From Variovorax sp. J22P240 (GTDB taxonomy: Bacteria > Pseudomonadota > Gammaproteobacteria > Burkholderiales > Burkholderiaceae_C): DNA of 64,000 nt. The notes below the pieces were generated by a model that was given only the letters and a program-made list of their open reading frames with translations, had not been told where the DNA came from and did not search any database. The stretch lies in NCBI RefSeq assembly GCF_030316855.1, contig NZ_JASZYR010000002.1, positions 248,001 to 312,000 of the forward strand, in the 5' to 3' direction. This document shows, piece after piece, positions 56,368 to 64,000 of this stretch; the stretch's first letter is position 1; every line of letters starts with the position of its first letter. A program made the position numbers and the translations under genes.

Positions 56368-57498
56368 CTATGCCAAAGCCGCAGCGGAAACCTGCCGGAT
56401 CCCCATCGCCTTCAACGTATCCGCGACGGCGGCTACAGCTCCCGGAATCCCCGCATCGCCAAAGTGCCCCATGCATCCGACGCGGAAGGTTTCCACCTGC
56501 GTCAGCTTGCCCGGATAGAGGATGTACCCACGCTTCTTGACCTCTTGGTAGAAGGTCTTGAAGTCGTACTTCGGATCGTCTGGCGCGTGAAAGGTCACGA
56601 TGATCGGCGCCTGGATCGCAGGATCGAGATAGGTGCGGAAGCCGAGCGCCGCGAGACCCGAGATCAGAGCCTTGCAATTGCGCGCATACCGACCGCCACG
56701 CGCTTCCAGGCCGCCTTCCTCGAAGTACTGCGTGATCGCCTCGTCGAGCGCCGCGACCACGTGCGTCGGCGGCGTGAAACGCCACTGTGTCGTCTTGCCC
56801 ATGTAGACCCACTGGTCGTACAGATCCATCGCGAGCGAATGACAGTGACCTTCGCACTTCTCGAGAGTGCTGCGCTTGATGACCACGAAGCCCATCCCCG
56901 GCACGCCTTCGAGACACTTGCCAGAGGCTGCGACGACCGCATCGAAGGGTGTCTTGCGCGCATCGATCTCCAGCGCGCCGAAAGAACTCATCGCATCGAC
57001 GATCAACCCGCGGCCATGCTTGGCCACGACCAGCGCAACCTCGTGCAGCGGATTGAGCACGCCCGTTCCGGTCTCGCAGTGCACCAGCGCAACGTGCGTG
57101 ATCGTCGGATCGGCCGCCAGCACGCGATCCACATCCGCCGCTGTCACCTGCTTGTCCTCCGTGTAGTCGATCGTTGTCAATTTGCGCCCCAGCACCTTGC
57201 AGATGCGCGCAATGCGCTGGCAGTACGCGCCGTTGTTCGGCACCAGCACATGGCCACCGCGCGGAACCACCGTGCCGATGGCTGCCTCGACCGAGAAAGT
57301 GCCGCTGCCTTGCAACGGGACGCATTCGTGCGTGCCCTCGCCGTGGACGATGCGCAGCACCTGCTGGCGAATGCGTGCAGTGATCTGGTTGAAATCCGAA
57401 TCCCATGAACCCCAGTCGCGCAGCATGGCGGCCCGCGTGCGGTCGGACGTCGTCAACGGACCGGGTGTGAGGAGGATCGGGTGGGAGGCTTGACTCAT
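56368..57498 (-). CDS. phnW: 2-aminoethylphosphonate-pyruvate transaminase (PhnW)
   Basis: The 376-residue PLP enzyme starts [19 protein letters not shown], as in PhnW, and has the PLP lysine at 194 (SGKCLEG), the number of the characterised Salmonella enzyme. [13 protein letters not shown] and [13 protein letters not shown] are further family marks. It converts 2-aminoethylphosphonate plus pyruvate to phosphonoacetaldehyde plus alanine. On the minus strand after the AEP transporter genes, with the downstream-acting genes phnA and phnY on the plus strand. Confidence 0.94.
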   Translation of the reverse strand: MSQASHPILLTPGPLTTSDRTRAAMLRDWGSWDSDFNQITARIRQQVLRIVHGEGTHECVPLQGSGTFSVEAAIGTVVPRGGHVLVPNNGAYCQRIARICKVLGRKLTTIDYTEDKQVTAADVDRVLAADPTITHVALVHCETGTGVLNPLHEVALVVAKHGRGLIVDAMSSFGALEIDARKTPFDAVVAASGKCLEGVPGMGFVVIKRSTLEKCEGHCHSLAMDLYDQWVYMGKTTQWRFTPPTHVVAALDEAITQYFEEGGLEARGGRYARNCKALISGLAALGFRTYLDPAIQAPIIVTFHAPDDPKYDFKTFYQEVKKRGYILYPGKLTQVETFRVGCMGHFGDAGIPGAVAAVADTLKAMGIRQVSAAALA

Positions 57499-57542
57499 GG
57501 TGTCTCCAGGTGAGGGAAGGTCAGCAGGAATGAGGATGAAGA

Positions 57543-59276
57543 TCAGGCACGCCGCAAGTTGCGCCACGCCTGGGTGCGGGTCAGCATCACTCGCGTGAGC
57601 AGCGAATAGGCGATGCAGACGACGGTCGAGGTCGCCACGATCAAGCTCGCCAGCGCCGCCGCGGGGCCGATGTCGCCGGCCTCGTCCAGATGCATGATCG
57701 CGACGGAAGCCAGGATCGTCTCCGGCGAATACAGGAAGATCGCGCACGACAGGCTCGCCATCGAGACCACGAAGAAATAGCGGCCGATGTCCAGGATGGC
57801 CGGCAGGCACACGGGCACCGTCACGCGGATGAAGGTCTTGAAGAACGGCACCTTCAGCGAGGCCGACACTGCCTCGAATTCGTTGTCGATCTGCTTCAGC
57901 GCCGTCACCGCAGTGAGGTGGCTCGACGTGTAGTAGTGGACGATGGTGGACACGATCAGGATCGCCATCGTCTGGTACATGAAGTTGAGTGGGTTGGCCG
58001 GATGGTTGAAGAACATCACGTAGCCCAGGCCCAGTACCAGGCCCGGCACGGCCATCGACAGGACGGCCATCAGGTGCATCGTGCGGCGCATCAGGTCGAT
58101 GTTGCGCGTCTTCTCGATCAGGTAGGCGCCCACGAAGACGATCAGCGAGCCAGCGACCGCGGTGGAGATCGCCAGGATCAGGCTGTTGGTGTAGGCCGCC
58201 GCCATGTCGCTCTCGACCAGCGCAAAGTGATAGTGCTTGAGCGTGAACGAGAGGTCGTACGGCCAGAGCTTGATCAGCGAGGTGTAGACCGCCATGCCGA
58301 TCGTGGCCAGCAGCAGCAGGCATACCACCGTGCAGAACAGCGCCAGCAGTGTGTCGCCCAGCCGGCTCGGCTTCGGGCTGTAGGGCACCGAACGGGCCGT
58401 GAGCTGCGCTTTGAGCTTGCGCCGCACCGTGTAGTCGATCGCGAACGAGATCAGGGAAGGCACCAGCAACAGCATGCCGACCACCGCACCCATCGAGAAG
58501 TTGTGCTGCCCGACCACCTGCTTGAACACATCCACCGACAGCACGTTGAAGTTGCCGCCGATCACCTTGGGCGCGCCGAAGTCGCTGACCACGTACGTGA
58601 AGACGACAGTCGCCGCGCTGATCAGGCCGTACTTGCACGAGGGCAGCGTGATCGTCGTGAACTGGCGCCAGGCGGGCGTGCGCAACGCCGTGGCCGCTTC
58701 GTACAGCCGCCCGTCGGCGAGCGACAGAGCGGTGACGAGGATCATGAGCGCGTGCGGAAAGGTGTTGTAGACCTCCGCCAGGATGATCCCCGGCGCGCCG
58801 TAGATCGATGCGCCGCCGAGCAGGAACTTGAGCGCGCCCTGGTTGCCGAACCACTGCACGAAAGAGATGGCCGACAGCAGCGAAGGAGCCAGCAGCGGAA
58901 TCAGCGCGATCAGCCGGAACGTGGCCTTGAACGGCGTCGGCAGGCAGGTGCGTGTGAGCGCATAGGCGCAGACGAAGGCCGTCGGCACCGAGATCAGCAC
59001 GACCACCGTCGAGACCCAGATCGAGTTCCACGCTGCCCGCATCAGGCTCGGCGTCTGGAAGTAGGTGATGAAGTGCGCGAGGCCGACGAAGCGGCCTTCC
59101 TTGTCCAGCACGGCGTTGATCAGGATCGTGAAGAGCGGCGCGATCAGGAACACGAAAAGCATCGCCATCACGAGAAGCAGCACGCCGCGCGCGATGAGTT
59201 CGTCGCGGCTCCAGCGCATACCGGAACGACCGTGCCACGCGGCCCGGACAGGGTGGGCGTGTGCCAGTGTGTTCAT
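57543..59276 (-). CDS. phnV: 2-aminoethylphosphonate ABC transporter permease (fused)
   Basis: The 577-residue protein has two tandem binding-protein-dependent permease domains, each with six membrane segments and an EAA-type loop ([21 protein letters not shown] in the first, [22 protein letters not shown] in the second). It thus replaces the separate PhnU and PhnV of Salmonella. The start at 59276 overlaps the phnT stop by four bases. Substrate (AEP) is inferred from the operon. Confidence 0.9.
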   Translation of the reverse strand: MNTLAHAHPVRAAWHGRSGMRWSRDELIARGVLLLVMAMLFVFLIAPLFTILINAVLDKEGRFVGLAHFITYFQTPSLMRAAWNSIWVSTVVVLISVPTAFVCAYALTRTCLPTPFKATFRLIALIPLLAPSLLSAISFVQWFGNQGALKFLLGGASIYGAPGIILAEVYNTFPHALMILVTALSLADGRLYEAATALRTPAWRQFTTITLPSCKYGLISAATVVFTYVVSDFGAPKVIGGNFNVLSVDVFKQVVGQHNFSMGAVVGMLLLVPSLISFAIDYTVRRKLKAQLTARSVPYSPKPSRLGDTLLALFCTVVCLLLLATIGMAVYTSLIKLWPYDLSFTLKHYHFALVESDMAAAYTNSLILAISTAVAGSLIVFVGAYLIEKTRNIDLMRRTMHLMAVLSMAVPGLVLGLGYVMFFNHPANPLNFMYQTMAILIVSTIVHYYTSSHLTAVTALKQIDNEFEAVSASLKVPFFKTFIRVTVPVCLPAILDIGRYFFVVSMASLSCAIFLYSPETILASVAIMHLDEAGDIGPAAALASLIVATSTVVCIAYSLLTRVMLTRTQAWRNLRRA

Positions 59277-60406
59277 CTCTTCGAGGTCCTCTCGCAAAAG
59301 GCCCGGATGCGGTTCGCGCGCAGCGCGATGTCGATGTGATTGCCTTCGCGGATGTCGAGGTCGTGGAGTTGGTTGAGCGAGAAGTGCAGGCCGAGCGTCT
59401 GGCCGTGCAGTGCGTCGGCGGTCACCTCCGCAATGCAAAGGCCACCGAGGAACTCGACCTTGGTGACCAGTGCGTTGAGCCGATTGGGCGTGTCGGGGCC
59501 GAGGTGCTCGGCAACGCGGTCTTCCGGGCGCAGGTAGAGATTCACCGCATCGCCAGGTTCGAAGCCCGTATCGCAGGCGTCGCACTGCAGTTCCATGTCG
59601 CCGACGCGGAAGAGATTGCCGCCCAGTGCGTGACCGCGCAGCACATTGACCTTGCCGACGAAGTCAGCGACGAAAGGTGTGGCAGGCCGCTCGTAGATTT
59701 CCATCGGCGTGCCGACCTGCTCGATGACGCCGTGGTTCATGACCACGATGCGGTCGGCCATCGACAAGGCTTCTTCCTGGTCGTGCGTGACCATGATGGT
59801 CGTGATGCCGACCTGCTTCTGTAGCCGGCGGATTTCACCGCGCAGGCGAATCCGCTCCAGCGCGTCGAGCGCCGACAGCGGCTCGTCCAGCAGCAGCAGG
59901 CCAGGGCGCGTGGCGAGGGCACGCGCAAGCGCGACGCGCTGCTGCTGGCCACCCGAGAGCTGGCTCGGATACTTCTGGCCCGAGGTCGGCAGGCCGACCA
60001 GCGCGAGGAGCTCTTCGACGCGCGCCTTGATCTCGGCCTTCTTCGCCTTGCCGTTGACCAGGCCGTAGCCCACGTTGTCCGCAATCGTGAGATTGGGGAA
60101 GAGGGCGTAGGACTGGAACACGATGCCGTAGTCGCGCTTGTCGGGCGGCAGCCACGAGACATCGCGTCCGTTCTGCAGGATCTGCCCGGAGGTCTGCGCC
60201 TCGAGGCCCGCGATGATGCGCAGCAGCGTGGTCTTGCCGCAGCCGGAGGGACCGAGGAAGCACAGCATCTCGCCGGGCTTCACGCGCAGGTGCACGTCGC
60301 GCAGGGCGCTGAAGGACTCGAAGTCCTTGCGGATGCCGACGACCTCGAGGGCGGCGGTCTTTTGTTGCAGTTCGTCTGCGATGAACTTGGCGGCGGTCAT
60401 ATCCAT
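59273..60406 (-). CDS. phnT: 2-aminoethylphosphonate ABC transporter ATP-binding protein
   Basis: The start at 60406 follows GGAG. The 377-residue ATPase has Walker [24 protein letters not shown], Walker [13 protein letters not shown] and the switch [11 protein letters not shown]. The C-terminal ~120 residues are a TOBE domain. Same family as spermidine/iron/AEP-type importer ATPases. It overlaps the permease gene and shares the operon with phnW and, across a repeat copy, phnS. Confidence 0.92.
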   Translation of the reverse strand: MDMTAAKFIADELQQKTAALEVVGIRKDFESFSALRDVHLRVKPGEMLCFLGPSGCGKTTLLRIIAGLEAQTSGQILQNGRDVSWLPPDKRDYGIVFQSYALFPNLTIADNVGYGLVNGKAKKAEIKARVEELLALVGLPTSGQKYPSQLSGGQQQRVALARALATRPGLLLLDEPLSALDALERIRLRGEIRRLQKQVGITTIMVTHDQEEALSMADRIVVMNHGVIEQVGTPMEIYERPATPFVADFVGKVNVLRGHALGGNLFRVGDMELQCDACDTGFEPGDAVNLYLRPEDRVAEHLGPDTPNRLNALVTKVEFLGGLCIAEVTADALHGQTLGLHFSLNQLHDLDIREGNHIDIALRANRIRAFCERTSKR

Positions 60407-60443
60407 TGAGAGCAACTCCGGAACACATGAGACGCGTATCCCT

Positions 60444-60534
60444 GCCAGAAACACCGCGGAACCGGCTTTGCCGGGCCGCTGGTGTTGCCCCCGGCAGGGG
60501 GGGGCGGCTACACGAAGTGAGCCAACCTGGGGGC
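60444..60534 (-). repeat. Intergenic GC-rich hairpin repeat, copy 7
   Basis: CCAGAAACACCGCGGAACC, CCGGCTTTGCCGGGCC, CCCCCGGCAGGGGG and TACACGAAGTGAGCCAACC elements between phnS and phnT, inside what would otherwise be one operon. Confidence 0.8.
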
Positions 60535-60538
60535 GAGC

Positions 60539-61585
60539 CTAGTTACTTTTCGCTTCTGCCTTGCCTTCGTAGCGCTTGCTCCATTCGGCCAGGATGCGCT
60601 CGCGGTTCTTGGCTGACCAGTTCAGGTCGTTCTTGGCCAGCAGCTTTTCGTAGTTTTCCGGGATGCCTTCCAGCTTCTTCGCCACGCCGGGGTAGGCGAC
60701 GATGGCCCACCAGTTGGAGGTGACCTGGTTGGCCTCCTTGCTGGCCATCCAGTCCGCCAGGCGCTTGGCCTGCTCCATCTTCTTGGTGGTCTTCATGACG
60801 CCGGTGGCCTCGATGTCCCAGCCCAGGCCTTCCTTGGGGAAGACCAGTTCGACCGGCGCGCCCGACTTCTTCACCTGGTGTGCCCGGAACTCGAAGGAGA
60901 TGCCAATCGGGAATTCCCCGGCACCGGCCTGCTTGCAGGGCTTGGAGCCCGAATGCACGTATTGCGCGATGTTTTCATGGAGGGCATCCATGTACTTCCA
61001 GCCCTCGGGCTCGCCCCACATCTGCAGCCAGGCGGCCACGTCGAGATAGCCGGTGCCGCTGGAAGCCGGGTGCGGCATCACGATCGCGCCCTTGTAGATG
61101 GGCTTCGTGAGGTCCTTCCAGCTCTCGGGCTTTGGCAATCCGCGCTTCTGGGCTTCGACCGTGTTGAAGCAGATCGTCGCGGCCCAGACGTCCATGCCGA
61201 CCCAGGCGGGCGGGCTCTTGCTGTCCGAATAGGCGGGCGTCAGCGCCTTGAAGCCCTTCGGCTCATACGCGGCGAGCATGCCTTCCTGGTCAAGGAGGGC
61301 GAGGCTGCTGGCTGCGACGCCGGCCACCACATCGGCCTGGGGATTGGCTTTTTCGGCCAGCAGCTTGGCGGTCACGATGCCGGTGGAGTCGCGAACCCAC
61401 TTCACTTCGATGTCCGGATTGGCCTTTTCGAAGCCGTCCTTGTAGAGCTTCATCGCATCGGTTTCGAGGGCGGTGTAGACGAGAAGTGGCGTCCGTTGCT
61501 GGGCCAGCGCGGCACCCGTGGCAAAGGCAAGCATGGCGGCGCACAGGGCGATCGCGAGAGGACGCGCGCTCTTTCGTGTGTTCAT
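60539..61585 (-). CDS. phnS: 2-aminoethylphosphonate ABC transporter binding protein
   Basis: The start at 61585 follows CGGAGA. The 348-residue protein has a signal peptide (PLAIALCAAMLAFATGAALAQ) and the iron/AEP-type extracellular binding fold: TPLLVYTALETDAMKLYKDGF, DSTGIVTAKLLAEKANP and ADVVAGVAASSLALL. This type is the AEP-binding PhnS2 group by context. First gene of the minus-strand operon, transcribed from the TTGACA/TACATT promoter at 61654-61682. Confidence 0.92.
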   Translation of the reverse strand: MNTRKSARPLAIALCAAMLAFATGAALAQQRTPLLVYTALETDAMKLYKDGFEKANPDIEVKWVRDSTGIVTAKLLAEKANPQADVVAGVAASSLALLDQEGMLAAYEPKGFKALTPAYSDSKSPPAWVGMDVWAATICFNTVEAQKRGLPKPESWKDLTKPIYKGAIVMPHPASSGTGYLDVAAWLQMWGEPEGWKYMDALHENIAQYVHSGSKPCKQAGAGEFPIGISFEFRAHQVKKSGAPVELVFPKEGLGWDIEATGVMKTTKKMEQAKRLADWMASKEANQVTSNWWAIVAYPGVAKKLEGIPENYEKLLAKNDLNWSAKNRERILAEWSKRYEGKAEAKSN

Positions 61586-61653
61586 CGTTTTCTCCGGTAG
61601 AGAGGGGGTTGGACTGATCACTGCCCAAGCTCTTGACTGGCTTCGGTGGGCTC

Positions 61654-61721
61654 AATGTAGGTTGTCGATTGGAGACTGTCAATAAAAAATTGTTGACAGT
61701 TGGCAATTCGAAGCGAAAAAT
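61654..61721. promoter_or_regulatory. Divergent phn promoters sharing a palindromic operator
   Basis: ACTGTCAA (61675-61682) and TTGACAGT (61693-61700) form an 8-bp inverted repeat around an AT-rich centre. Each arm holds a TTGACA -35. On minus, TTGACA, 17 bases and TACATT (61659-61654) drive phnS. On plus, TTGACA, 17 bases and AAAAAT (61716-61721) drive the GntR gene, putting the start near its ATG. A repressor on the palindrome would block both -35 elements. Confidence 0.75.
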
Positions 61722-61728
61722 GCGCTGC

Positions 61729-63685
<1,957 letters not shown>

Positions 63686-63705
63686 CGTCGCACGGAAGCA
63701 CCACG

Positions 63706-64000
63706 ATGAGCCAGCCCATGCCGAAGCCAGCCGACATCCACTGCGAAGCCCTGCGCATTGCCGGCGAGCGCGTCTATCGCGACGAGGTGATCGAGGTCAC
63801 CTATCCGTACTCGGGGGAGGTGGTCGCCACCGTGCCCAAGGCGACGCTGGAAGACGTGCGCCGCGCCTACCGCATTGCACGCGACTACAAGCCGACGCTG
63901 ACCCGCTACGAACGCTACAAGATCCTGATGCGCGCCGGCGAAATCATCGCCTCGCGACTCGACGAAATCTCCCGCACGATCACGCTCGAATCCGGCCTTT
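63706..64000 (+). CDS. phnY: Phosphonoacetaldehyde dehydrogenase (PhnY), N-terminal part
   Basis: The open frame runs off the window end; 98 codons are visible. It begins MSQPMPKPADIHCEALRIAGERVYRDEV then EVTYPYSGEVVATVPKATLEDVRRAYRIARDYKP, an aldehyde-dehydrogenase start, and RYERYKILMRAGEIIASRLDEISRTITLESG, the conserved helix before the catalytic region. By position after phnA it is PhnY, which oxidises phosphonoacetaldehyde to phosphonoacetate with NAD. The catalytic Cys and Glu lie beyond the window. Confidence 0.9.
   Translation, partial: MSQPMPKPADIHCEALRIAGERVYRDEVIEVTYPYSGEVVATVPKATLEDVRRAYRIARDYKPTLTRYERYKILMRAGEIIASRLDEISRTITLESGL

Noticed and set aside
56368..59238. A 956-codon read-through frame joining phnW and antisense permease sequence
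   Set aside because: Only the phnW portion is a protein I recognise; the upstream part is an Arg/Ala-rich out-of-frame shadow of the permease gene.
20577..60534. CRISPR array or insertion sequence
   Set aside because: The repeats are isolated, single, with no regular spacers and no transposase ORF; they are listed as intergenic repeats.

Overview
The window is a high-GC (roughly two-thirds G+C) stretch of chromosome from a betaproteobacterium. It most resembles Comamonadaceae, and Variovorax in particular. That rests on protein resemblance recalled from family knowledge (BktB-type thiolase, BPSS1780-type and DUF2782-type neighbours of thrB/polA, an EgtB/SenA-like enzyme, PhnWAY-type phosphonate genes) and on dense short GC-rich intergenic repeats. 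No database search was possible. I see no rRNA, transposase, integrase, CRISPR array or phage gene. The region reads as ordinary chromosome with many transport and catabolic modules.

Layout. 1-7.9 kb: truncated LysR regulator, secreted M20 peptidase, epoxide-hydrolase-like protein, two SDRs, DUF72 protein, tRNA-Lys(CTT), BktB-like thiolase. 8.1-15.8 kb: a same-strand run of sulfatase, HAD hydrolase, DUF1254/1214 protein, MarC-like, DUF202, ClC-type and ThrE-type membrane proteins. 15.9-25.8 kb: tRNA-Ala(CGC), esterase, GMP reductase, UvrD/PcrA helicase, a BPSS1780/thrB/DUF2782 operon and polA. 25.9-31.5 kb: M20 peptidase, LysR, D-amino-acid dehydrogenase, orphan amino-acid binding protein, Asp/Glu racemase. 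31.6-34.8 kb: dienelactone hydrolase, His-rich ZIP transporter, tiny acidic protein, dodecin, GNAT.

34.8-41.2 kb (all minus): a DUF3299 / FtsX-type permease / ATPase / DUF2796 block resembling the Vibrio ZrgA zinc locus, then a sulfurtransferase, an EamA exporter and a Rieske oxygenase. 41.4-44.5 kb: xseB-ispA-dxs, the isoprenoid precursor operon. 44.6-48.4 kb: a TRAP transporter whose binding protein converges on its permease genes. 48.6-54.2 kb: an EgtB/SenA-like enzyme with an altered iron motif, then a ModE-like regulator divergent from tupB-tupC-tupA-modA (tungstate/molybdate uptake). 54.2-56.3 kb: Lrp, a 37-residue secreted peptide ORF and dadA. 56.4-64.0 kb: a 2-aminoethylphosphonate module. 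Importer genes phnS/T/V and the transaminase phnW lie on the minus strand. A GntR regulator, phosphonoacetate hydrolase phnA and the dehydrogenase phnY (cut by the window end) lie on the plus strand.

The most coherent system is the phosphonate module: import (PhnS, PhnT, fused permease), PhnW to phosphonoacetaldehyde, PhnY to phosphonoacetate, PhnA to acetate plus phosphate. Its divergent promoters share a palindrome whose arms contain both -35 hexamers. Regulatory DNA is also unusually readable elsewhere: a perfect 12-bp-arm palindrome in the tup control region, an inverted repeat between lrp and dadA, bidirectional terminators, several TAnnnT boxes 5-7 nt before ATG codons that lack a Shine-Dalgarno sequence, and seven copies of a ~95-bp hairpin-rich intergenic repeat.
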